The position numbers and the translations under genes were made by a program. The notes under the pieces were generated by a model. That model ran no database searches. It worked only from the letters and a program-made list of their open reading frames with translations, and was not told the DNA's origin. From Lachnospiraceae bacterium (lineage in GTDB: Bacteria > Bacillota > Clostridia > Lachnospirales > Lachnospiraceae), in assembly GCA_017483425.1 (NCBI GenBank), contig JAFUWM010000208.1:1-7358 (forward strand): DNA of 7,358 bases. The letters are read 5' to 3'. This document shows positions 1 through 7,065 of this stretch, piece by piece (within the stretch, counting starts at the first letter, position 1; the number at the start of each line of letters is the position of its first letter).

Positions 1-97
1 CATAGCGCACAGGCTGTCAACGATAAAAAACTGCGATAAGATATATGAGGTAGGCGGAGGAAAGGTGACGCTTAAAGAAAAGGCAGACATATTATGA
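1..97 (+). CDS. ABC exporter ATPase/permease, C-terminal end only
   Basis: Reading from base 2, the window opens inside a coding frame of 31 codons that ends at TGA 95-97. The first residues, IAHRLSTIKNCDKIYEV, are the H-loop (switch histidine) and following strand typical of ABC exporter nucleotide-binding domains, which power lipid, glycan or peptide export across the inner membrane. About 30 residues remain, so the substrate cannot be read. The stop overlaps the next gene's start as ATGA, which implies translational coupling with the glycosyltransferase. That neighbour makes a lipid-linked glycan flippase of the MsbA/PglK type a reasonable guess, but this is inference from context. The rest of the gene lies to the left of the window. 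Confidence 0.85.
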   Translation, partial: IAHRLSTIKNCDKIYEVGGGKVTLKEKADIL

Positions 98-1272
98 ATA
101 TTCTTGTGGTGCACTGCAGGTACCGCATATCCGGCGGTGAAGACAGGGTAGTATCATGTGATATAAAGCTCCTGAGGGAAATGGGGCATAAGGTCGTGCC
201 ATATATATCATCAAACAAAATTCTTGATGGCGCAGGAACTATTGCAAGGGTCAAATGCGTAGCGGCATACCTGTACCCCGCAAAACAGAGACAGGAGATC
301 ATACGGATCATAAAGAAGGATCAGATAGATGTGATATGGGTTCATAACACGCTCTGGACCTTAGGCACCGCGCCGTATGAGGCAGGGAAGAAATGTGGAA
401 TTCCTGTAATACAGACCCTGCATAATTTCAGGCTCCTGTGTCCTAACGGTATATGCTACAGAGAAGGTCATATCTGCCGGGATTGCATCGGCAGGAATCC
501 GTTATGCTTACATAATTCAGTCAAGCGCGGATGCTACAGAAACAGCAGACTGCTTTCGGCGGTCATAGCGTTTAATATCATAAAACAGCGGAAAAGCCTG
601 AAAGATCATGTGAAGCTTGTCTGCGTATCGGAGTTTCAAAGGAAACTGATACTTAAGTCCCTGAAAGGACTGAATCCCAATAAAGTTTACATAAAACACA
701 ATTTTGCTTCAAGTACTGTAAATAGCAAACCATATAGTGAACGGAGTAACAGATTTATATACGCGGGGCGTCTGACTGAGAGCAAGGGGATAAAAGAGCT
801 TCTCTGTGCGTGGAAGATACTTGAGAAGGATATGCCTGATGCTCCGGAGCTTTTAATATGCGGAACGGGAGAGCTCGCAGGTTTTGCGGATGAATTCATT
901 CAGGTGAACAGGCTGCGCCATGTCAAAAGGACAGGAGAGATTTCGGGGGAAGAGGTTTCCGGACTGATGGCGGATTCAAAAGCGCTGATATATCCCACAA
1001 GATGGTATGAAGGGGAGCCTGTGGCTATAATAGAAGCATATTATGCGGGTACCCCCGTGATAGCGACAGATATCGGAGGCGTATCGGAGATGATACTGGA
1101 GGGTAGGACCGGAATAAAGCTCTCATATGATGATCAGATCTCTGATATAGCTAACATAATATCAAACTGGGACAGGCTTTATACCTACGATATAGATTCT
1201 ATATTCAGGTTTTCAAGTAAATTTTCAAAGAACAATTCAATAAAGGCAATAAGGGCTATCCTTGAAGCATAG
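94..1272 (+). CDS. GT4-family glycosyltransferase
   Basis: The 392-residue protein has the two-Rossmann-domain (GT-B) layout of family 4 glycosyltransferases. These transfer a sugar from a nucleotide donor to a glycan or lipid acceptor at the cytoplasmic face of the membrane. The N-terminal acceptor domain opens with MNILVVHC and SGGEDRVV (residues 13-20). The C-terminal donor domain has YAGRLTESKG (223-232), CGTGE (256-260) and the E-x7-E motif E306...E314 in EGEPVAIIE, followed by AYYAGTPVIATDIGG. A cysteine-rich stretch (C116, C121, C128, C131, C138, C147) follows LHNFRLL; such loops occur in some GT4 subfamilies and could bind metal. There is no signal peptide or membrane helix. The start is ATG 94, with a modest AAAAGG site about 10 nt upstream and an ATGA overlap with the ABC gene. 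The likely role is synthesis of an exported polysaccharide or glycoconjugate. Donor and acceptor cannot be told. Confidence 0.9.
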   Translation: MNILVVHCRYRISGGEDRVVSCDIKLLREMGHKVVPYISSNKILDGAGTIARVKCVAAYLYPAKQRQEIIRIIKKDQIDVIWVHNTLWTLGTAPYEAGKKCGIPVIQTLHNFRLLCPNGICYREGHICRDCIGRNPLCLHNSVKRGCYRNSRLLSAVIAFNIIKQRKSLKDHVKLVCVSEFQRKLILKSLKGLNPNKVYIKHNFASSTVNSKPYSERSNRFIYAGRLTESKGIKELLCAWKILEKDMPDAPELLICGTGELAGFADEFIQVNRLRHVKRTGEISGEEVSGLMADSKALIYPTRWYEGEPVAIIEAYYAGTPVIATDIGGVSEMILEGRTGIKLSYDDQISDIANIISNWDRLYTYDIDSIFRFSSKFSKNNSIKAIRAILEA

Positions 1273-1299
1273 TTTTATGATAAGATAACTATGTATAAT
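1268..1299 (+). promoter_or_regulatory. AT-rich inverted repeat and -10-like box ahead of the GGDEF/EAL pair
   Basis: CATAGTT (1268-1274) and AACTATG (1287-1293) form a 7-bp inverted repeat with a 12-nt loop. It starts in the last codons of the glycosyltransferase gene. A perfect TATAAT sits right after it at 1294-1299, but there is no good -35 at 16-18 bp (the best is AGTTTT). The hairpin has no T run, so it is a poor terminator. The box could be a weak promoter, or an operator-controlled one, for the downstream pair; equally, the pair may be read through from the glycan operon. Confidence 0.3.
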
Positions 1300-1327
1300 T
1301 TTAAATACAAAAAGGATGCTCTGAATT

Positions 1328-3280
1328 TTGAATATTATTTATTTTGATATCAATGCCTGTATACTGTGTGTGCTGATCCTTATCACAATGGTGGCGCACA
1401 GAAGTATGAGGCTTCATCAAAACAGAATATTTTTGTATTTGCTGTGCTCCGTTCTCTTTGCTGCAGTGGGGTCTTTGTTTTCGAGCATTGGACAGAACGG
1501 CGTACTATATGACAGATACAGTTTTTTCACAAGATATGAAGTCATGTACGTATCGACCTTTATGTACATGCTTTTTCATGTCGCCTGTCCTGCTATCTTT
1601 TACCAGTATGTAAGAGTTGTACTCAATATAGATTCATCTTCCGTGTCTGATACCATACTTTCGTACGGTCCGGTTGTTGTGGCATATACCGTACTGGTGA
1701 TGACTCCGCTGAATAACGGGATCTTTTTCTTCAGAGGGGGCAGATATTACCGCGGTGATTACATGTGGATATTTTATCTTGTTGCGATCTGGTACATCAT
1801 TGTGTCATTGAATTATGTCCTTTTGTACAGGGATAATATCCGCACATCGGTTCTTATTTCTTTTCTGTCCTTTGCGCTTTTTGACGTGGTGGGAGTTGTT
1901 CTGCAGTTTATTGACAAGACCTTTAAGGTTGAGAGCTTCTTCAGCTCAGTGGTGCTTCTGATCCTCTATATCACGATAGAAAGACCCGGGGATTATATAG
2001 ATTCTGAAACGGGACTTCAGAATGATTATGCTTTTTACGTTAATACAGCTATAAGGATAAGGCGAAGAAGGGGAGCGAGGATGGTCATAGTATCGCTTGA
2101 TAATATTGACTTCCTTGATAACAGCATAGGGTTTGAGTCAACTTCGGTGCTTCTCGCAAAGGCGGCGGACTTCTTTGAAAAGCTTTCAAAAAATGCCGTT
2201 GCATACAGGCTGGACAGGGACTTGTTTGCGCTGCTGATAAAGGAAGGGGCGAGTCTTACGCATATTGAATTAATGAATTCTGTAAGGGAAAGATTTACAG
2301 CGCCTTTTACGACTGACAGGTATGCGATAATGCTTTTTGACTGCTCCATGAGTGTATGCTGGCCGGATGACGTAAAGGATACAGAGGAGATCAGGAGACT
2401 CATAACGCTTTTCAGCAATAAGGACCGGCACCGTATGAAGCATGTGATACAGGCGGGGAGCATAGATCTGGATCAGGATCGGAGAAGAAGGAGCATAGAC
2501 CTGCTTCTGCATAACGCGATCAGCGCGGAGAGCTTTAATTTCAAGTATCAGCCTGTAAAATCAGTGGGGACGGGCAGATTTGATTCCGTGGAGCTGAAGC
2601 CTATGATCGAAAGCCCTGAGTTTGGGATGATAGCTCCGGGTGAATATTATCCGATCGCCGAAGATAACGGCACTGCCGTACCGATAATAAAACATATATT
2701 CAGAGTCTGCTTTGAGTTTATTCATGATTCCGGTCTTACCGGGAGAGATATAAATGAATATGCCATACCCGTACCCAACGCTTTTCTGCTCATGAGAAGC
2801 GCGGCGGCCTGGGTGCTTGAGACAGCGCTGGAGCTCGGGGTGGATCCAGGTTTTGTGACGCTTGAGATCTCCGAAAATACGATGATCAATTATAACTATG
2901 CGCTTGAAGAAAATATAAGGGCTTTGCATGAGGCAGGTTTTTCATTCATGCTGACGGACTATGGGAATGGTTATACCGATGCCGAGATGATGCTTAAGAT
3001 GCATCTGAGGGAGGTTTCCCTGAACCGCGACTTGCTGTCGTCCGCGCCCGTATCTTCAAAGGCGGATACGCTTATAAGGTGTGCTGTGGATATGATGAAG
3101 CGGCTTTCCATAGGGATAAAGGCATCAGGCATAGACAGCGATGAGCTGGAGGAGTACGCGACAGGCGTCGGAGCTGATAAGCTGCAGGGTTTTGCTTTAT
3201 CAAGGCTTCTGTCCGGAGCTGATCTTGTCAAGTTTATGATGGAAAGGAGGGAAGAGCATGCTGTCGGGCTATTACTTTGA
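1328..3280 (+). CDS. 7TM membrane protein with degenerate GGDEF and degenerate EAL domains (predicted inactive)
   Basis: The 650-residue protein has about seven hydrophobic helices (roughly 8-24, 33-54, 72-98, 109-126, 144-166, 173-194, 202-218). The motif TPLNNGIFFF (126-135) recalls 7TM sensor modules of histidine kinases. A GGDEF-fold domain starts at DSETGLQN (225-232), but its signature is DRDLF (296-300), so no diguanylate cyclase activity is expected. A C-terminal EAL-fold domain spans about 395-640. Its EAL site reads VELKPM (421-426) and DDFGTG reads TDYGNG (543-548). The lysine of IKLDK is a serine, AEGVE reads ASGID (599-603), and LEISEN (512-517) and LQGF (619-622) persist. With several metal and base residues lost, it probably binds c-di-GMP or a partner rather than hydrolysing. 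The start is TTG 1328, with AAAAAGGA 11 nt upstream; the next in-frame ATG (1388) would delete helix 1. The N-terminus also aligns with its neighbour's (YFD near residue 6). It overlaps that gene by 23 nt. Confidence 0.85.
   Translation: MNIIYFDINACILCVLILITMVAHRSMRLHQNRIFLYLLCSVLFAAVGSLFSSIGQNGVLYDRYSFFTRYEVMYVSTFMYMLFHVACPAIFYQYVRVVLNIDSSSVSDTILSYGPVVVAYTVLVMTPLNNGIFFFRGGRYYRGDYMWIFYLVAIWYIIVSLNYVLLYRDNIRTSVLISFLSFALFDVVGVVLQFIDKTFKVESFFSSVVLLILYITIERPGDYIDSETGLQNDYAFYVNTAIRIRRRRGARMVIVSLDNIDFLDNSIGFESTSVLLAKAADFFEKLSKNAVAYRLDRDLFALLIKEGASLTHIELMNSVRERFTAPFTTDRYAIMLFDCSMSVCWPDDVKDTEEIRRLITLFSNKDRHRMKHVIQAGSIDLDQDRRRRSIDLLLHNAISAESFNFKYQPVKSVGTGRFDSVELKPMIESPEFGMIAPGEYYPIAEDNGTAVPIIKHIFRVCFEFIHDSGLTGRDINEYAIPVPNAFLLMRSAAAWVLETALELGVDPGFVTLEISENTMINYNYALEENIRALHEAGFSFMLTDYGNGYTDAEMMLKMHLREVSLNRDLLSSAPVSSKADTLIRCAVDMMKRLSIGIKASGIDSDELEEYATGVGADKLQGFALSRLLSGADLVKFMMERREEHAVGLLL
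3244..3250 (+). promoter_or_regulatory. Strong Shine-Dalgarno inside the upstream gene
   Basis: AAGGAGG is a perfect anti-16S match, 7 nt before ATG 3258. It lies within the last codons of the preceding reading frame. It fixes the start of the second GGDEF/EAL gene and suggests that the two proteins are translated from one message with coupling or efficient independent initiation. Confidence 0.85.
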
Positions 3281-5156
3281 TACCTCCGCATTTCTGATCC
3301 TTATCTGTCTGGCATATGCTTTTTTCATCCAGAGACTTAACAAGGTGGAGGACAACAATATTGTCTTTGTGGCACTCTTTTGCGAGCTCATGTCTGCTTT
3401 GCTGAGCATAGTGTATTATCTGCACCCCTTAAGGCGTTATGAGCTTGTGGTTCCTTTTTATATCTCATCATGGGTTCTTACAGCGGTCAGTATCGCTCTG
3501 CTGGTTCTGTTTCTGTATATTAACAGGGCATATAATATAGGCATATGGAAGCCGGTTGTATTTGTAGGGCTTCCGTTTGCTCTGGATGTGCTGTTCATAA
3601 TACTTGCATCTTTCAATCTGAGCTCATGGGCAAGGACAGCGGCATACTGCTGTGATCTTTTTCTTTTTGTTGTAGGACTGAATATACTTTATGTATATAA
3701 GAAAAACAGTTCTATGGAGCGGTCGGTAGTGTTGTGGCTCATGCTGATAATCGTGATTACGGCAACTGTAGTGGAACTTGTCCTGCCTGATATGATAATA
3801 CAGAAATTTGCCATGTCTCTTCTTCTTGCCGAGGCTTTTTTCAGCCTTAAAGACCCCGAAGACCAGTTTGATTCCGAGACAGGGCTTATAGGGATGGCCA
3901 CATTTAAAGATGATATCCGGCGCAGGTATTATTATCTGAAAAGACATGGAGGAAGCATCAGCATGGTACTCCTGATGATACACGGCAGTGATTCTTTCAT
4001 GAGACTCTTAGGAGAGGTGAATGAGCTTAAATTAAGACAGTCTGTCGTGAACGAGCTTTTAAGACTGTCAGGCGGAGCCTCTGTTTACAGACTGCAGCAG
4101 GGCGCGTATGTTTTTCTTACCGAAAAGGGTGAGAGGACTGAGGCGGAAAAGATACAGAAGGCTCTGCTTGGAAGGTTTGATTCCACCTTTGGTAATGACG
4201 CATATGAGATGGAGCTGCCGTTTTCTACCTGCCTTATAGACGTACCGGATATGGCGCCTGACGGGACCTCTCTCATGGATCTGATCCATGTGGCGCTAAA
4301 AGAAGGAAGAATGTACGGCAAAGCCGTCGTTGATCTGGAAAGCCTTGACCTGAGTACTGAGGAATATCTGCGTCAGGTCGATGAGAAGGTGAGACATGCG
4401 GTAGAATCAGGAAATCTCGAGGTATACTATCAGCCTATATATTCGCTTAAGGAAAAGCGATTTGTCTCCGCAGAAGCGCTTTTGAGGCTTCATGACGGAG
4501 ATATGTTCATATCGCCGGATATCTTTATCACTGTTGCCGAGAATAACGGTTCCATAGTTGAGATCGACGATTATGTGATACAGCAGGTATGCCGGATGAT
4601 ATCAGAGAGAAACATAAGTGAATTGGGACTGAGATATATAGAGCTCAATCTTTCAGTATCTGATATGCTTCAGGATGATATTTCAGGGAAGCTGACCAAG
4701 TTTGTGGATATGTATCATATACATCCTTCGCAGATAAATCTTGAGATAACAGAGACATCCGATGATGCCTTTACAGGTGTAGTGGAAGCAAATGTGATGA
4801 GGCTTTCGCATCTGGGCTTTAATTTCTCCCTTGATGATTTCGGTACGGGCTATTCCTCGCTGTCCCGTATAATAATGATGCCGTTTGACATCATCAAGCT
4901 GGACAAGACTATAGTCCAGTCGCCCTTTGTCATGGATACGGAGCAGGAGAGGAGAAATGCGATTACGCTTCTTGAAAGCTCTGCCGATATGATACAGCAG
5001 ATAGGAGCCGAGACTGTTGCGGAAGGCGTGGAAACAGCAGAGCAGCTTAAGGAAATGGAACGGCTTGGTGTGGATTTCATACAGGGGTTCTATTTTGCAA
5101 AGCCCATGCCGGAGTCAGACTTCATCAATGCAGTCAAAGCCATGAACAAAAGGTAA
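3258..5156 (+). CDS. 7TM membrane cyclic-di-GMP phosphodiesterase (degenerate GGDEF, intact EAL)
   Basis: The 632-residue protein is built like its upstream neighbour: seven predicted helices (about 8-25, 34-54, 65-88, 98-118, 126-147, 156-176, 178-197), a GGDEF-fold domain from DSETGL (205-210), then EAL. The GGDEF site is QQGAY (280-284), so cyclase activity is lost. The EAL domain is complete: EALLR (406-410), ELNLS with N464, LEITET with E496, DDFGTGYSS with D526/D527, K547 in IIKLDK, AEGVET with E589/E592, and IQGFYFAKP with Q609. These are the known metal-binding and catalytic positions of c-di-GMP-specific phosphodiesterases, which cleave c-di-GMP to pGpG. The enzyme is predicted to be membrane-anchored with cytoplasmic GGDEF-EAL domains, responding to a signal through the 7TM region; the degenerate GGDEF may be a GTP-binding regulatory domain. 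Its 3' end overlaps the opposing cobQ gene by 23 bp, and no terminator lies between them. Confidence 0.92.
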   Translation: MLSGYYFDTSAFLILICLAYAFFIQRLNKVEDNNIVFVALFCELMSALLSIVYYLHPLRRYELVVPFYISSWVLTAVSIALLVLFLYINRAYNIGIWKPVVFVGLPFALDVLFIILASFNLSSWARTAAYCCDLFLFVVGLNILYVYKKNSSMERSVVLWLMLIIVITATVVELVLPDMIIQKFAMSLLLAEAFFSLKDPEDQFDSETGLIGMATFKDDIRRRYYYLKRHGGSISMVLLMIHGSDSFMRLLGEVNELKLRQSVVNELLRLSGGASVYRLQQGAYVFLTEKGERTEAEKIQKALLGRFDSTFGNDAYEMELPFSTCLIDVPDMAPDGTSLMDLIHVALKEGRMYGKAVVDLESLDLSTEEYLRQVDEKVRHAVESGNLEVYYQPIYSLKEKRFVSAEALLRLHDGDMFISPDIFITVAENNGSIVEIDDYVIQQVCRMISERNISELGLRYIELNLSVSDMLQDDISGKLTKFVDMYHIHPSQINLEITETSDDAFTGVVEANVMRLSHLGFNFSLDDFGTGYSSLSRIIMMPFDIIKLDKTIVQSPFVMDTEQERRNAITLLESSADMIQQIGAETVAEGVETAEQLKEMERLGVDFIQGFYFAKPMPESDFINAVKAMNKR

Positions 5157-6621
5157 GATTCAGGTTTTCGCGGAGAATGTCAGCGACCCGGTCATATTCT
5201 TTATCGCGTATGATATGCTGGTCTGTCTGTCGTGTCAGATCAAGGGTCACACCTTTCTTTTTTGCAAGAGCATCAAGGATCGCGCCTGATATTTCGGCGT
5301 TATCAAATATACCGTGAATATATGTGCCGTAAACATCTGCTCCGGTGCTTATTATGATATCAGATAATGCTTCTTCCGCATGGCCTGAAAGATATGAGCT
5401 ACCCATGTGTATTTCATAGCCGGAAAAAGGCAGCCCCTCCAAACCGCTGAATATCCCGCGTATGTTTTTATTTATCATCCCCTCTGTCCGCGTCTGCTTT
5501 TTTTCTTTTTGGAGTATGGTATTTACCGGGAGAAGTCCGAGTCCGTCCACTTCTCCGCCGCCTTCCATACCTGACGGGTCCTTGACATTTTCACCAAGCA
5601 TTTGGAATCCGCCGCATATCCCGATAACGGGGATCATGCCACACAGTCTTTTCAGTGCAGCGGCAAGCCCTTTGTCTATGAGAAACTCCATATCAGCTAT
5701 GGTGTTTTTGCTTCCGGGAATTATGATGAGGTCAGCTTCTTTAAGCTTTTCCGGATCGGAAGTGTAGATAAGCGACACGTCCGGATCCTGCTCGAAAGGA
5801 TCAAAATCACTGAAATTTGAGATCCGGGGGAGATGTATTACGGCGATCCTTATAAGGGCGTTTTTGCTCCAGTCACGGTCAAAACGCTCCGTAAGGCTGT
5901 CCTCGTCCTCAAGCTTCAGACCGGGGATATACGGTATCACGCCCAATACAGGGATACCGGTTTTTTCTTCTATTGTCCGTACCCCGCTGTCTAAGAGCGA
6001 AGGATCACCCCTGAATTTATTTATAATAAAGCCCCGTATCCTTGCACGTTCTTTTTCGGGAAGGAGCATTACAGTCCCGTATAGCTGGGCGAAAACCCCT
6101 CCGCGGTCTATATCTCCTGCTAAAAGCACCGGCGCATCGAGCATTTCGGCAAGTCCCATGTTTACAATGTCGTTTTCCTTAAGGTTGATCTCGGCAGGAC
6201 TGCCGGCGCCCTCAATTATTACAGGTGAGTATTTTGCGCTGAGTTTCTCATAGGCGGACCGGATCACCGGTATCAAGGTTTTTTTGTAGGCGAAGTACTC
6301 CCTTGCGGGCATATTTTTTAGGGGGCGTCCATTGACTATAACCTGCGAACCCGTATCGTCCGTCGGTTTGAGCAGTACAGGATTCATTTCGATCTCAGGC
6401 TCAAGTCCCGCGGCATAAGCCTGCATGACCTGTGCCCGCCCCATTTCAAGCCCGTCTGCCGTCACAAAGGAATTGAGAGCCATGTTCTGGGATTTGAATG
6501 GAGCCGGTGTCAGTCCGTCCTGCTTCAGAAGGCGGCAAAGACCTGCAACGATAAGGCTCTTGCCGACTCCCGACATCGTGCCCTGTATCATTAAGTTATG
6601 GGAATTAACTCTATGTATCAT
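5134..6621 (-). CDS. cobQ: Cobyric acid synthase (glutamine-hydrolysing)
   Basis: The 495 residues match the usual length of CobQ/CbiP. This cytoplasmic enzyme uses glutamine and ATP to amidate the b, d, e and g carboxylates of adenosylcobyrinic acid a,c-diamide in cobalamin biosynthesis. The N-terminal dethiobiotin-synthetase-like ATPase domain shows MIQGTMSGVGKS (11-22), PFKSQNMALNSFVT (41-54) and EGAGSPAEINL (137-147). AGDIDRGGVFA (168-178) and NKFRGD (201-206) follow. The C-terminal class I amidotransferase domain has its nucleophile at C336 in GICGGFQMLG, GYEIHMG (401-407) and the catalytic histidine H436 in YIHGIFD. Start ATG 6621 is the first possible, since an in-frame stop lies 5 codons before it; the leading ten residues fit the family. 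No clear Shine-Dalgarno precedes it. It overlaps an upstream open fragment as ATGA, so it may rely on coupling. No other cobalamin gene is visible here. Confidence 0.96.
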   Translation of the reverse strand: MIHRVNSHNLMIQGTMSGVGKSLIVAGLCRLLKQDGLTPAPFKSQNMALNSFVTADGLEMGRAQVMQAYAAGLEPEIEMNPVLLKPTDDTGSQVIVNGRPLKNMPAREYFAYKKTLIPVIRSAYEKLSAKYSPVIIEGAGSPAEINLKENDIVNMGLAEMLDAPVLLAGDIDRGGVFAQLYGTVMLLPEKERARIRGFIINKFRGDPSLLDSGVRTIEEKTGIPVLGVIPYIPGLKLEDEDSLTERFDRDWSKNALIRIAVIHLPRISNFSDFDPFEQDPDVSLIYTSDPEKLKEADLIIIPGSKNTIADMEFLIDKGLAAALKRLCGMIPVIGICGGFQMLGENVKDPSGMEGGGEVDGLGLLPVNTILQKEKKQTRTEGMINKNIRGIFSGLEGLPFSGYEIHMGSSYLSGHAEEALSDIIISTGADVYGTYIHGIFDNAEISGAILDALAKKKGVTLDLTRQTDQHIIRDKEYDRVADILRENLNLTFCSWL

Positions 6622-6800
6622 AGCAGTATCATATCATATTTGCCAGCTGCGCGGGAATGCTCCTGAATATCCAGTGTGCCGGAGAACGTGCCCGTTTCAA
6701 TATACGCTTTCACAACATCCGGCATTCCGCCCAGCACGCAGATATCTAAAAACAAATCTTTGAATATAGATAATTCATTTTCACTAAACGACTTGCATTC
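6618..6800 (-). pseudogene. Remnant resembling an AAA_14/DUF4143-type ATPase
   Basis: Sixty codons are open on the - strand between an in-frame TGA (6801-6803) and a TGA that overlaps the cobQ start as ATGA. The translation contains FKDLFLDICVLGGMPDVV and KAYIETGTFSGTLDIQ. This resembles the segment around the GGMP motif in the C-terminal part of AAA_14/DUF4143 ATP-binding proteins, which are common in clostridia and are normally about 400 residues long. Neither the P-loop nor the rest is present, and no start codon with a ribosome site precedes the block. After LDIQ the sequence (EHSRAAGKYDMILL) no longer looks like the family, so a deletion junction may lie near 6660. It is read here as decay debris that now provides the immediate upstream context of cobQ. 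The family assignment is from memory of the motif, not a search. Confidence 0.5.
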
Positions 6801-6852
6801 TCACAAAAAATGAGCCTCTTCAATTAGGTTTATCACATTTTATGAGCGTTTT

Positions 6853-6881
6853 TCATTTGTGTTTTCTCATTATTCTCCCCC
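6853..6881 (-). other. Strong ribosome site followed by a five-codon ORF
   Basis: On the - strand, GGGGGAG (6881-6875) lies 4 nt before ATG (6870-6868). That frame encodes only MRKHK before TGA (6855-6853). It may be the surviving translation start of a deleted gene, possibly the one whose C-terminal remnant lies downstream, or it may be a chance match. It is not claimed as a functional gene. Confidence 0.3.
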
Positions 6882-6892
6882 TGCCATTTTAG

Positions 6893-6921
6893 TTCATAGA
6901 ATCTTGCCACAATCGTTACAA
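6893..6921 (-). promoter_or_regulatory. Candidate promoter toward cobQ
   Basis: On the - strand, TTGTAA (6921-6916) and TATGAA (6898-6893) are separated by exactly 17 bp, with 4/6 matches in each box. Transcription from here would run through the ATPase remnant into cobQ, giving a leader of roughly 260 nt. This is the best-spaced pair noticed upstream of cobQ, but AT-rich DNA yields such matches by chance. Confidence 0.35.
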
Positions 6922-6949
6922 AACTATGAAACCTGCTCTATTTGGATTA

Positions 6950-6978
6950 TTGACAATACTGTCCAAACCCGATACTAT
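6950..6978 (+). promoter_or_regulatory. Sigma-70-type promoter for the leader/lipoprotein unit
   Basis: TTGACA (6950-6955) is a perfect -35 box, and TACTAT (6973-6978) matches the -10 consensus at 4/6 with an optimal 17-bp spacer. Transcription should start near 6985. The transcript would cross about 95 nt of leader and reach the intrinsic terminator at 7079-7121 before the lipoprotein gene. Confidence 0.65.
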
Positions 6979-7065
6979 TGATATTGGTCAAAGGGAGTAG
7001 CTTGCATACCATTACAGGTGTGTGACATATTTTCGTCAGTACGGGAAGATGTTTCCCCGGGATAT

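Noticed and set aside
1316..1324. ATG at 1316 as the start of the first GGDEF/EAL gene
   Set aside because: It reads ATG CTC TGA and stops at once, out of frame with the gene.
2035..3425. Long - strand open frames within the GGDEF/EAL genes (up to 142 codons)
   Set aside because: They are complementary readings of well-supported coding sequence and their translations have no recognisable domain.
5462..6763. Several + strand open frames (up to 129 codons) inside and beside cobQ
   Set aside because: They are antisense to a full-length cobQ with all family motifs, show low-complexity Ser/Pro/Ile-rich translations, and lack ribosome sites.
6905..6911. GCCACAA as a possible B12 box
   Set aside because: It differs from the GCCACTG consensus, lies on the strand opposite to cobQ, and no surrounding cobalamin riboswitch structure was seen.
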